A DNA stretch of 64,000 bases from an uncultured Bacteroidales bacterium (GCA_937892255.1 CALAUL010000078.1:1-64000); one strand, 5' to 3'. Positions 53,652 to 61,511 are shown, counted from the first letter of the stretch. Notes: a model not told the origin generated them from the letters alone. Numbers and translations: made by a program.

Positions 53652-54024
53652 TTATTCGGCTCTTCTACGAAGATTTCGCCACACCCACACATAAGCCACA
53701 CTCCCGACAACTCCACCCATCACGTCAAACAGCCAATCTATACCGAAGCCATTCTCCCGGCACACACGACTGATGCAACTCGTCAAAGGCTCCATACAAC
53801 ATCACGAACACCACAGGAATCCATACACGCAAATACTCTTTCGTGTCAAAACCAAACGCCACCCAAAATGCCAACCCGGCAAAACAGACAAGGTGAACCA
53901 ACTTGTCCGCATTAAAGAACGTCGGCATGGCTTCTATATGTTCCTTCGACGACAAATAGCAACTCACACCGATGATAAACAACGCAGGTATCCACCTCAA
54001 CACTCTAACAGTCATACTGCTCAT
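53652..54024 (-). pseudogene. VanZ-like membrane protein, frameshifted
   Basis: From ATG 54024 the protein has three membrane helices and reaches the VanZ motif YGAFDELHQSCVPG, then runs into a stop at 53725. The expected C-terminal helix is present in another frame: NGFGIDWLFDVMGGVVGSVAYVWVW, ending at TAA 53652-53654. A one-base change near 53757 (a GGG run) separates them. Either the gene is broken or there is a sequencing error. It sits where ftsY often follows the rpmB-rpmG-DUF4295 cluster. Confidence 0.75.
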
Positions 54025-54107
54025 ATCCTCTTGTGAAATATGCTTATAAATACAAAGAAAGGACAAGCCTGACGACTTATCCTTTCTATCTTTTATGCAG
54101 AGTACAA

Positions 54108-54263
54108 TTACTTCTTATTAAAGAAATTCTTTACCTCGTCAGTAACTACCATTTCTTCCTGAAATGTGTACGCACCGGTCTTAGGCGACTTAACCATCTT
54201 GATAGCTTTTACGTAGCCTTTACCTTCACCTTTCTGCAATGTTGCAACTACTTTCTTTGCCAT
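54108..54263 (-). CDS. DUF4295 small ribosome-associated protein, 51 aa
   Basis: ATG 54263 to TAA 54108 encodes MAKKVVATLQKGEGKGYVKA..., ending EVKNFFNKK. This tiny Lys-rich protein follows rpmG in most Bacteroidetes and is thought to be ribosome-associated. 11 bp from rpmG. Confidence 0.88.
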   Translation of the reverse strand: MAKKVVATLQKGEGKGYVKAIKMVKSPKTGAYTFQEEMVVTDEVKNFFNKK

Positions 54264-54274
54264 AGTTCAATATT

Positions 54275-54463
54275 TTATTTTATTTCACGGTGAAGCGTAA
54301 CACGCTTCAAAAATGGATTATACTTTCTCTGCTCCATACGGTCAGGATTGTTCTTACGATTCTTAACCGTAATGTAACGCGACATACCTGGTACGCCGCT
54401 TTCCTTCTGCTCTGTGCACTCAAGGATTACCTGTACACGATTACCTTTAGCTTTCTTAGCCAT
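54275..54463 (-). CDS. rpmG: 50S ribosomal protein L33, 62 aa
   Basis: Contains VQVILECTEQKESGVPG...YITVKNRKNNPDRMEQRKYNPFL, the L33 pattern. Of the zinc cysteines only one is present, so this is the zinc-free (C-) form. Confidence 0.96.
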   Translation of the reverse strand: MAKKAKGNRVQVILECTEQKESGVPGMSRYITVKNRKNNPDRMEQRKYNPFLKRVTLHREIK

Positions 54464-54479
54464 AATGTATGTCTGTTAA

Positions 54480-54716
54480 TTATTTGATGTAACCTTTTTC
54501 TATCGCACGCTTAATAGCTGACTTAACACCTATCTTGTTAATCAAACGAAGACCGGCGCAAGACACCTTCAACGTTACCCAAGTGTTATCCTCAGGTATG
54601 TAAAATTTCTTAACGAAAAGATTTGGCTCAAATCTTCTCTTTGTTCTTCTCTTAGAGTGAGAAACATTGTTTCCCGTCATAAAAGAGATGCCTGTTATTT
54701 GACAAATTTTCGACAT
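54480..54716 (-). CDS. rpmB: 50S ribosomal protein L28, 78 aa
   Basis: Starts MSKICQITGISFMTGNNVSHS, then KRRFEPNLF and VSCAGLRLINKIG, matching L28. First gene of the rpmB-rpmG-DUF4295 operon. A weak promoter (TTG, 21 bp, TACTTTG on the minus strand) lies around 54757-54787. Confidence 0.96.
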   Translation of the reverse strand: MSKICQITGISFMTGNNVSHSKRRTKRRFEPNLFVKKFYIPEDNTWVTLKVSCAGLRLINKIGVKSAIKRAIEKGYIK

Positions 54717-54787
54717 TGCTTAATTTCTTTTCAGATACTTTTTTCAAACACGTGCGCAAAGTACGACATTTATTTTCAAAAAAACAA

Positions 54788-55044
54788 GACTTTCATACAT
54801 TTTAATTTGTACGGACCCTTTCGTCTACTTACACAAGGCTGCATCTTCCTCGCTTTTTTCGCAGACTCTATGGTCATGGAGAAGCTCGTCTTTATTCCTA
54901 AGTAAATACTATGACCCACTTTTCACGGCGACAAAATTATATATTATTTACTTGACAGCAAATACTTACACCCTTTTTATTTTTTTTTAACCTCTTTACT
55001 GCCTCCTTTAATAATCTGTTATTATCGGAATAACATTGTTTGAA
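54788..55044. other. Intergenic region between rpmB and pncC
   Basis: About 260 bp of AT-rich sequence with a T-rich patch near 54974-54990. I see no gene or structured RNA. Confidence 0.4.
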
Positions 55045-55521
55045 CTATTTTTTCAAGAAACTTTTTAATAGTTCCATGACAGACTCTGCACTTTCTGATA
55101 TATTCCTTTCTCTGTCTCCTTTAAGATTCAGACACTTACATTCAGTAACTTCACGTGTTGCAACAGCTATACACACCGTTCCTACAGGTTTCTCCGGTGT
55201 TCCACCTCCAGGTCCGGCAACTCCCGATGTCGCTACCCCGTAGTCTGTATCCATCAATAGTCGTACGCCCTCCGCCATCTGCTTGACAACGGCTTCACTC
55301 ACCGCTCCGTACTGACGCAATGCTTCTCCTCGAACACCTAATACTCGCTCTTTTATCTCGTTGCTGTAACTTATCACGCCTCCTTTATAGTACGCCGAAC
55401 TGCCGGGAATAACTGTTATGCGATGTCCTATAAGTCCACCTGTACAACTCTCTGCCGTTGAGAGTGTCTCCCCTCTCTCAGATAGCAATTGCCCGATTTC
55501 CTTGCTTAATTGAGTCTCCAT
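55045..55521 (-). CDS. pncC: Nicotinamide-nucleotide amidase PncC (CinA C-terminal domain), 158 aa
   Basis: Deamidates NMN in NAD recycling. Landmarks: TLSTAESCTGGLIGHRIT, GSSAYYKGGVISYSNEIK, GAVSEAVVKQMAEG, and ATSGVAGPGGGTPEKPVGTV. It is the stand-alone C-terminal domain without the CinA N-terminal half, a common form. Last gene of the DGK-relA-methyltransferase-pncC run. Confidence 0.93.
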   Translation of the reverse strand: METQLSKEIGQLLSERGETLSTAESCTGGLIGHRITVIPGSSAYYKGGVISYSNEIKERVLGVRGEALRQYGAVSEAVVKQMAEGVRLLMDTDYGVATSGVAGPGGGTPEKPVGTVCIAVATREVTECKCLNLKGDRERNISESAESVMELLKSFLKK

Positions 55522-55551
55522 CTTTGTTGATATATAATATGCTTCTTTTCT

Positions 55552-56172
55552 TTATTCTTTTATATAGTCTATTCGTCGCAAAATCTTCCCATTTGCCATC
55601 TTCGTGTCTTTTCCATATATATATGTATATCCGGACTGTTTCATTCGCTCTCCCAATTCTGCTTCGTTTATCTGATGATGTACCGCTTGCAACGTATTCA
55701 ACTGCTCCATATATGGAGAGTCAGAGACAAAACCCTCACTTGGGTTTATCTGTATCACACACGACACATACTGCGGCTTTACTCGTTTAAGTACTGCTAC
55801 AAACTTGTCATATCCAATGTATTCTATTAGCAAATTGGCTATCACTCTGTCCGCTTTAGGAAGTTCTACTCCTTCTTCCATAAGGTCGACACATATCGGA
55901 TCAAATCTCCCTCCTATATCACCATACCTCGTTACACATTCATCAAGATACTCTTTGTTAATATCTACTCCATATACTTTATTACAATTGCTTCCCTCGA
56001 TGTACTCCAACCCATTTCCACCTGCTATACCCAATATCATAAGTATTTCTCCTCTACATGAAGCTATCTGTTCCGACATTATCTCATTGAGAGCTTGCAA
56101 TTGTGCTATACTTTCCAACTTCATGTGTCCTTCATATACTTCCAACGGTATATCTCTCCACGGATTATTCAT
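55552..56172 (-). CDS. Class I SAM-dependent methyltransferase, 206 aa
   Basis: The SAM-binding loop is ILGIAGGNGLEYI, followed by the acidic VYGVDINKEYLDEC and FDPICVDLMEE. The substrate is unknown; the N-terminus NPWRDIPLEVYEGHM resembles small Bacteroidetes/Firmicutes methyltransferases of unassigned role. 25 bp from relA and 30 bp from pncC. Confidence 0.75.
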   Translation of the reverse strand: MNNPWRDIPLEVYEGHMKLESIAQLQALNEIMSEQIASCRGEILMILGIAGGNGLEYIEGSNCNKVYGVDINKEYLDECVTRYGDIGGRFDPICVDLMEEGVELPKADRVIANLLIEYIGYDKFVAVLKRVKPQYVSCVIQINPSEGFVSDSPYMEQLNTLQAVHHQINEAELGERMKQSGYTYIYGKDTKMANGKILRRIDYIKE

Positions 56173-56197
56173 TTTTACCTACTCTATGTATGTGTTA

Positions 56198-58408
56198 TCA
56201 ACTTATTCGCACCACTCCGTATACACCTTTTATGGCTTTTATCTTCTTCACTACAGCATTAAGCATATCGACACTTACAACAAGAACTGTCACATCTCCC
56301 TCAAATCCTCCCTCTGTCGAATTGACTGTTATAGAACGCATCTTGACATTGTTGTCTTTAGAGATAATCTGCGAAATATTTGTTACTATGCCTATATCAT
56401 CAGTTCCAGTCACACGTAATGTCACTGGCATCAAATTACCCTCTGTACCAGTCCAACGTGCCTCCAATATACGATATCCAAATTTCTTACGCATATCCAT
56501 CTCATTGGGACATCCGCAACGGTGAATCTTAACACCTCCCATAGCCGACACAAAGGCGAACACCGGATCTCCGAATATTGGCTGACAACATTTAGCCATA
56601 CTATACTCTATATTAGTAAGGTCTCTATCAAGGAGCAATACATTTTTATTCTCTGCTTGTTTATGCTCTTTGGCTATGGAATGATAGTTGCCGGCCGAAA
56701 CTACTGTCTTATCTATCTCTTCGTCCTTCTTCTGCAGTTCAAAGACTACTTCTTTTATGTCTGCCGCCGATACTCTGTCATTGCCCACATCACACAAGAA
56801 GTCATGTATATCCTTATATTTAAAGCGTCTCATCAACGCACTAAGCATAGTATCCGTCAGTTCCAACTTCCAATTTTTAAGTCGTCTGTCAAGCAATTCA
56901 CGTCCAACTTCCGACTGCTTATACTCTTGTTCCTTCAGTGCCTGACGTAATTTCAGCTTTGCTCTCGATGTCACAACAAAACTCAACCAATCACGTTTGG
57001 GCTCTTGATTGGCATTGGTGAGAATCTCTACCTGATCTCCATTTTTCAACACATGACGTATCGGCACATTGCGCTCGTTGACAATAGCTCCCACACATTT
57101 ACGTCCTACATTGGTATGTATATCAAATGCAAAGTCAAGTACCGTTGCTCCTTTAGCCAATCTTCGCAAATCTCCTTTTGGAGTAAACACAAAAACCTCT
57201 TTATCATATAAATTGAGCTTAAAGTCTTCAATAAAGTCAACACCGGTAAGTGTAGGGTTTTCAAGCACTTCACGTATATTGGCAAGCCACAGTTCCATAT
57301 TCTGTTCTGTCTTAATACCCTTGTACTTCCAATGCGCTGCAAAACCCTTTTCCGCAACTTCGTCCATTCGCTTGGTGCGTATCTGCACCTCTACCCATCG
57401 GTTGCTGGGTCCCAAAACTGTGGTATGCAGACTCTCATACCCATTGCCCTTAGGCACCGATATCCAATCTTTCAAACGCACAGGATTGGGCTGATACATA
57501 TCCGTAACAACGGAATAGACTCGCCAACACTCTGCCTTCTCATCTTTTATGTCACAATCTATTATAATTCGTATCGCAAAAAGGTCATATATCTGTTCAA
57601 ATTCCACATTTGACTTCTTCAACTTGTTGTATATCGAACTGATGGTCTTTGTTCGTCCCTTCATCTCGTATTTCAGTCCTGTCTTGTCAAGCACTTCGCG
57701 CAACGGCTCTATGAAGCTCTTTATATATGCCTCACGACTGACTTTCGTCTCGTTGAGTTTATGCGCAACACTCAGATATACCTCTCTATTGGTGAACTTC
57801 ATCGAGAGATCTTCCATCTCCGACTTCATACTGTAAAGTCCCATACGATGAGCCATAGGCGCATACAGATATCCAACTTCAAACCCTATGCGTTTCTGAT
57901 CCGTCTCTGCATATCGCTTCAAATGACGCATGACATTAAGCCTGTCGGAGAGTATGACAAGTATTACTCTTATATCTTCGGCAAAGGTAAACAACAGTTT
58001 TCTGTAATTTTCGCTCTCTATCGACACGTCACGACCATATAGTTCGCCCACCTTATATAGTCCATCACATATTGCCATCACCTGACCACCAAACATCGTC
58101 TCTATATCACTGCGTTCTAATCCACCGGCCTCCAAACTCTCATATAATAAGGCACTTATCACCGACGCACGACCTAACCCTATCTCGTCCGATACTATCA
58201 TTGCCACCTGCGCAGAATGCGTCAAACTCAAAAATCCTTCAGCCTTATATCGCATCACATCTATGCGCTCAGTAGCTTTCTCCACGAGTCGTCTTATCTT
58301 CCGACGGTCATCATACGTAAGTACATCAGATGTCAATCGGGTCAATTTTCTCAATATATAACTCAACTCCCGACACTCTGCATCAGTTATAGCCGTTTGT
58401 CGTACCAT
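56198..58408 (-). CDS. RelA/SpoT-family (p)ppGpp synthetase with degenerate hydrolase domain, 736 aa
   Basis: Domain order: HD-type hydrolase (about 40-190), synthetase (about 230-350: GRTKTISSIYNKLKK, YDLFAIRIII, SVPKGNGYESLHTTV, EVQIRTKRMDEVAEKGFAAHWKYKG), TGS (VFVFTPKGDLRRLAKGATVLDFAF), helical and zinc-finger-like part (AKCCQPIFGD, HRCGCPN) and ACT. In the hydrolase domain the first His (THSAQVA) and DR-LNVMR remain. The central HD is replaced (ALLYESLEAGG instead of ALLHD-VED), so it is probably a synthetase-only RelA type. Regulates the stringent response. Confidence 0.92.
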   Translation of the reverse strand: MVRQTAITDAECRELSYILRKLTRLTSDVLTYDDRRKIRRLVEKATERIDVMRYKAEGFLSLTHSAQVAMIVSDEIGLGRASVISALLYESLEAGGLERSDIETMFGGQVMAICDGLYKVGELYGRDVSIESENYRKLLFTFAEDIRVILVILSDRLNVMRHLKRYAETDQKRIGFEVGYLYAPMAHRMGLYSMKSEMEDLSMKFTNREVYLSVAHKLNETKVSREAYIKSFIEPLREVLDKTGLKYEMKGRTKTISSIYNKLKKSNVEFEQIYDLFAIRIIIDCDIKDEKAECWRVYSVVTDMYQPNPVRLKDWISVPKGNGYESLHTTVLGPSNRWVEVQIRTKRMDEVAEKGFAAHWKYKGIKTEQNMELWLANIREVLENPTLTGVDFIEDFKLNLYDKEVFVFTPKGDLRRLAKGATVLDFAFDIHTNVGRKCVGAIVNERNVPIRHVLKNGDQVEILTNANQEPKRDWLSFVVTSRAKLKLRQALKEQEYKQSEVGRELLDRRLKNWKLELTDTMLSALMRRFKYKDIHDFLCDVGNDRVSAADIKEVVFELQKKDEEIDKTVVSAGNYHSIAKEHKQAENKNVLLLDRDLTNIEYSMAKCCQPIFGDPVFAFVSAMGGVKIHRCGCPNEMDMRKKFGYRILEARWTGTEGNLMPVTLRVTGTDDIGIVTNISQIISKDNNVKMRSITVNSTEGGFEGDVTVLVVSVDMLNAVVKKIKAIKGVYGVVRIS

Positions 58409-58417
58409 AATATGTCA

Positions 58418-59422
58418 CTATTTCTTTTTGTTGAAAAAAGGATTCTTAGGCAATTGTATCTGAGGCATTTGAGGAAGAGTAATAGTCTGTTCTATCATAT
58501 CCTTCAATGCCTGAGGATTAAATCTCCATGTCTTTAGAAAATCAGCACTCGGCACCACCACCTTTAGCCCTAACGGTATAATCTGTATCTTTGTGTTAGG
58601 CTCTATTATTATAGGCTCACCATCTACATGCCCATAAAGAGCATTGGTATTATATATCTCTATCTTGTGTGCCCTGATAATCTCATCGTATTTGTTCTTT
58701 TCTATGTTTTGCGTCAACAACGAAAACAACAACGACGGAATAGCCAAATTCGGAAACGCCGATACTATACAGACATCTATATATCCGTCATCTATCTGTG
58801 CATTAGGAGCAATATGAATATTATTCCCCCACTGTGACGAATTAGCAAAACTTACCAAAAATGCGTTACGCTTAAATATGTGTCCGTCAATACTTAAAAT
58901 ATACTCATTGGGCACATACTTTGGATACTCTTTCGTGATGAGATTCATATATTGCAATGGACCTCGCATTCGCATCTTGGCAAACTTATGACTTATCACC
59001 GCATCAAACCCGACGCCCGACACATTAAACGAATAATGTTCTCCTATCTGCATGACATCAATCTCTCTGATATTAAAGTCATTGATAACCTTTATTGCTT
59101 GTGATACTCGAAATGGAATATCCAACTCTCTCGCAAGACCATTTCCTGAACCAGCTGGTATGATTCCCATTGCCGTAGTGCTTCCAACTAAACTCGAACC
59201 TATTTCATTTATTGTTCCATCTCCCCCAACTGCAACAACAACATCAACCTTATCACGATGCCGCATGGCTATTTCTCGAGCATGCCCTCGATGACGGGTA
59301 TAACAGACTTTAAACTCTACCCTTTCTTTATCGGTACATAACTCTATCTCTTCTTCTAATCCGGCTTTCTTGCCTATACCGGAACGAGGATTAACTATAT
59401 ATACTATCTTCTTTGTTGTCAT
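58418..59422 (-). CDS. Diacylglycerol/lipid kinase family protein (YegS/LCB5-like), 334 aa
   Basis: Catalytic nucleotide loop VVAVGGDGTINEI, AMGIIPAGSGNGLAREL and the C-terminal DDGYIDVCIV...GHVDGEPI fit the DAGK_cat family. The natural lipid substrate is unknown. The C-terminus has a Pro/Gln-rich tail (QTITLPQMPQIQLPKN). First of a run with relA, 9 bp apart. A CAAATATA (minus TATATTTG) box adjoins the start codon. Confidence 0.9.
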   Translation of the reverse strand: MTTKKIVYIVNPRSGIGKKAGLEEEIELCTDKERVEFKVCYTRHRGHAREIAMRHRDKVDVVVAVGGDGTINEIGSSLVGSTTAMGIIPAGSGNGLARELDIPFRVSQAIKVINDFNIREIDVMQIGEHYSFNVSGVGFDAVISHKFAKMRMRGPLQYMNLITKEYPKYVPNEYILSIDGHIFKRNAFLVSFANSSQWGNNIHIAPNAQIDDGYIDVCIVSAFPNLAIPSLLFSLLTQNIEKNKYDEIIRAHKIEIYNTNALYGHVDGEPIIIEPNTKIQIIPLGLKVVVPSADFLKTWRFNPQALKDMIEQTITLPQMPQIQLPKNPFFNKKK

Positions 59423-59517
59423 ACCGACAAATATAGTTCATTTTGCAAAAACAAACTACATTTATTCTACAAATATTTTAAGAGGTCGTTTTATCGTCTA
59501 AAATAAGGCCTTTGAAT

Positions 59518-59832
59518 TTATTTCCTCACCTTGCCAACAACTATGACGAGAAAATTGAGAAAAAATATTGCTTGTACTTTAATTATTTTGAAAAAAACTG
59601 AGAAGCTGTAATAGACAAAAGCCCGATAGCCACCACCGACAATGGTCATCAGCCAGTCAAACCAGTCCCAGTAGAAGCCTTTTAATTTATCCTTGAGTTC
59701 AAGGTAGGATGCAGCTACTACAGCCGAGTATATGGCTGCCCAAGGAGTCAGGGCAAATAACCCCACAAGCAGTCCCCCTATAAGGTGCTTGTAGCGGTTG
59801 CTTTTCTTTAGAAATAAGAAAATTTTGTTCAC
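59518..59832 (-). CDS. Small prophage-associated membrane protein, 104 aa
   Basis: NRYKHLIGGLLVGLFALTPWAAIYSAVVAASYLELKD...WDWFDWLMTIVGGGYRAFVYY has two membrane segments separated by a charged turn. I associate this pattern with small inner-membrane proteins in Bacteroidetes prophages; a lysis-related role is possible but unproven. The KHLIGGLLVG and DWLMTIVGG parts resemble VanZ-like folds. Marks the right edge of the phage scrap. Confidence 0.6.
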   Translation of the reverse strand: MNKIFLFLKKSNRYKHLIGGLLVGLFALTPWAAIYSAVVAASYLELKDKLKGFYWDWFDWLMTIVGGGYRAFVYYSFSVFFKIIKVQAIFFLNFLVIVVGKVRK

Positions 59833-59860
59833 AACTTGTTGTGTTTTGAAAATTTGTTAT

Positions 59861-59939
59861 TACCTTTGCAATGCGAGGGATGGGGTAACCTTTAGAGACC
59901 CGCTCTCGTTCCAGCCAAGTTTTCTAACTTGGCTTTTTT
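59861..59939 (+). ncRNA. Candidate small RNA cassette 1 (promoter to terminator)
   Basis: A -7 box TACCTTTG (59861-59868) with TTG at 59839-59841 is followed by a strong terminator: perfect 8-bp stem 59914-59921 / 59926-59933, TTCT loop, six T. The expected transcript is about 65 nt (59875-59939) and lies antisense to the 3' end of the 53-aa minus-strand gene. Confidence 0.45.
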
Positions 59940-60085
59940 ATTTGTACTATATCTGTCCCTTGTATGCAGTAAATCAAATCAAACTTCTTATACTGAGACG
60001 TTCCCTTGAGACCTTTGAATTTAGCAAGACCAGCTTGGAAGTTCTCCGCTGAGAAATTGCCGTTAGGGAAGAATAAAACTGCCAT
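59924..60085 (-). CDS. Small phage-type protein, 53 aa
   Basis: ATG 60085 to TAG 59924 encodes MAVLFFPNGNFSAENFQAGL...YKKFDLIYCIQGTDIVQIKKPS. It looks like a real compact protein (mixed hydrophobic/polar, GLKGTSQYKKFDLIYCI). I do not recognise a function. Its stop codon lies in the plus-strand terminator hairpin. The preceding 38-bp element is shared with the next gene upstream. Confidence 0.5.
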   Translation of the reverse strand: MAVLFFPNGNFSAENFQAGLAKFKGLKGTSQYKKFDLIYCIQGTDIVQIKKPS

Positions 60086-60096
60086 TTTTTTACTAT

Positions 60097-60134
60097 TTTA
60101 TTTGGATAATTAAAAAATAGTGTGTAGGTTTGCA
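60097..60134. repeat. 38-bp repeat, copy A (contains a perfect plus-strand promoter)
   Basis: Identical at 37 of 38 positions to copy B (60341-60378). On the plus strand it contains TTTG (60101-60104), 20-bp spacer and TAGGTTTG (60125-60132). On the minus strand it lies 12 bp upstream of the start of the 53-aa gene. Confidence 0.7.
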
Positions 60135-60189
60135 GTATCCAATTTGGTGATGTTGGGGAGCCTTCGGGTCCGACGTCGCCTTTTTTTTT
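60135..60189 (+). ncRNA. Candidate small RNA cassette 2
   Basis: Downstream of the promoter in copy A, the predicted start near 60138 is followed almost at once by a terminator: an 11-bp stem (60146-60156 / 60170-60180) that extends inward with a further GGA/TCC and CC/GG helix, then nine T (60181-60189). The transcript would be about 50 nt, essentially one long hairpin. Confidence 0.45.
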
Positions 60190-60197
60190 ATTCAAAA

Positions 60198-60329
60198 TCA
60201 AAGCTCTTTATCTCGAGTCCCTTTGCACTGTTGATTATACAGACAATATGGCGGACTATAGCAGTCGTCGGTAGTTAGTTTCGGCTTAAACTTCTCAACA
60301 AACTCGTCGTATGATTTTGATTTTGCCAT
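60198..60329 (-). pseudogene. Remnant of a phage-type DNA methyltransferase (N-terminus, internal deletion)
   Basis: ATG 60329 opens MAKSKSYDEFVEKFKPKLTTDDCYSPP, the characteristic N-terminus of a Bacteroidetes phage DNA methylase (TTDDCYTPP-type motif). The frame then turns into unrelated sequence and stops at 60198. The other frame just before the stop reads SAKGLEIKSFDFE, which could be the original C-terminus, so most of the gene seems deleted. No catalytic motif remains. Confidence 0.6.
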
Positions 60330-60340
60330 TTTCTTGTGTT

Positions 60341-60378
60341 TTTATTTGGATAATTAAAAAATAGTATGTAGGTTTGCA
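60341..60378. repeat. 38-bp repeat, copy B (contains a perfect plus-strand promoter)
   Basis: Second copy of the element at 60097-60134 with one mismatch. TTTG 60345-60348, 20-bp spacer, TAGGTTTG 60369-60376 on the plus strand; 11 bp upstream of the methylase-remnant start on the minus strand. Confidence 0.7.
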
Positions 60379-60462
60379 ATGCACAGAAATGTGTAGGGAC
60401 AGGGTCAAAGTATTTTGATCGTGTACCGCCCCGAGGTCGGTTTTCACTGGCCTCATTTTTTT
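60379..60462 (+). ncRNA. Candidate small RNA cassette 3
   Basis: After the copy B promoter the predicted RNA (about 60382-60462) can form a small hairpin with GAAA loop (TGCACA / TGTGTA, about 60380-60395). It ends in a terminator with a 9-bp stem (60433-60441 / 60446-60454) and T7. It overlaps the stop codon of the minus-strand gene at 60453. Confidence 0.45.
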
Positions 60463-61412
60463 ATCTCTTTCAGTTCCATATCATCGGAAAAGTAAAAGAA
60501 TATTCGCCCATTACATTTTCTCCTTGCTTCAGTCAGTGCATCATAGAATTCAAATGCATGTGATGGTATCTCAAATACAACCGCTTCAGCACCCTGCTCT
60601 TTCAAGGCTTTTCTTGCGTACTTGACTATATTGCCAGCTCCCTTGGTAATACATTTTAAGTCGGCTTTTATCCCGTCCATGTGGATGTCGTATGTCTGAC
60701 CAATTGGGCGGTTTTCACCCTTTAGATATTCCACATCGTGCCCGTTGTCGGCTAATACCATGCACATTCGCATCTCTTTATCGAACTTCTTACGTTCTGC
60801 TTTGCTGGCTTTAGACTCGGCAATGCGCTCCCTTTGAGTAACTACAAAGCCACCTTTAAGTGGGGTGTATGTCCTTTCCCATTCCTTCTCATCATAGTTT
60901 TCGATTCTTTTGTCGGCATCTGTGCCGTCATTGCAAGCTTGTACACGTTTGCACTTCATGCAGTTCTTCCGTCCTGTCAAATCAGCCCACAGACCCTGCA
61001 AAGCTCCCCCAAAGGGGCAGATGTGACAGTCTTCCGGGAAATAGAGGTGATCGTCTGAAAAGATTTCACCACTGCCGGGCTTACTCTTCAACCCTCGCGA
61101 TGGTGCATACTGCTCGCCTCCTACGCTTGGTGTCCGTGTCTTGAGGTCTTTCTTGGTTAGCGAATCGGTGTTGCGCATCAGTTCAGCAGTAAGTCGCACG
61201 CTCTGACGTCTGCGTGCCATCTGCTCTATATGGGTGCGTTCCTCACCCGTGGCAGAGAAGGCTTTCTCGGTGTCGTAGCGATGTCGCAAGTACGAAGCCA
61301 TCTGCTCCAGTGCGGCACGTTCTGCTATTTGGAGCTCCTCACCTATTGCTGTGAACTGCTCTATCTCGTAGTCAGAACACACGGTGCTGAAGTCGGTAAT
61401 ATTGATTAGCAT
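60453..61412 (-). CDS. Chimeric Mu-like phage protein: gp36-like N-terminus joined to a CdiA-type nuclease-like C-terminus, 319 aa
   Basis: ATG 61412 begins MLINITDFSTVCSDYEIEQF...ASYLRHRYDTEKAFSATGEER, a DUF1320/Mu gp36-like head-tail connector start (about 1-60). After residue about 65 it changes character: CHICPFGGALQ...RKNCMKCKRVQAC, a four-cysteine segment, then MRMCMVLADNGHDVEYLKGENRPIGQTYDIHMDGIKADLKCI...AEAVVFEI. That end has the layout of CdiA-type tRNase/nuclease domains often carried by phage head-morphogenesis proteins. The join looks like a prophage deletion that kept the frame. GC is higher than in the flanks. Confidence 0.6.
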   Translation of the reverse strand: MLINITDFSTVCSDYEIEQFTAIGEELQIAERAALEQMASYLRHRYDTEKAFSATGEERTHIEQMARRRQSVRLTAELMRNTDSLTKKDLKTRTPSVGGEQYAPSRGLKSKPGSGEIFSDDHLYFPEDCHICPFGGALQGLWADLTGRKNCMKCKRVQACNDGTDADKRIENYDEKEWERTYTPLKGGFVVTQRERIAESKASKAERKKFDKEMRMCMVLADNGHDVEYLKGENRPIGQTYDIHMDGIKADLKCITKGAGNIVKYARKALKEQGAEAVVFEIPSHAFEFYDALTEARRKCNGRIFFYFSDDMELKEIKK

Positions 61413-61445
61413 GAGACGTCTTTTGTAGGTTAAATCTAAAAATAA

Positions 61446-61469
61446 GAGGGAGTGACACTTCACCCCCTC
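61446..61469. other. GC-rich hairpin upstream of the chimeric phage gene
   Basis: GAGGG-A-GTG / CAC-C-CCCTC with a 6-nt loop (61446-61469), 34 bp upstream of the minus-strand start. The region 61413-61600 is otherwise non-coding. Confidence 0.35.
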
Positions 61470-61511
61470 CAAGACAAAAAATAGAAGCACGGAGCAGGTG
61501 TGCTGTAGTCA

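Noticed and set aside
59420..59435. TATATTTG touching the lipid-kinase start codon as a leaderless promoter
   Set aside because: No -33 box at acceptable spacing, so the match may be chance; mentioned only in the gene entry.
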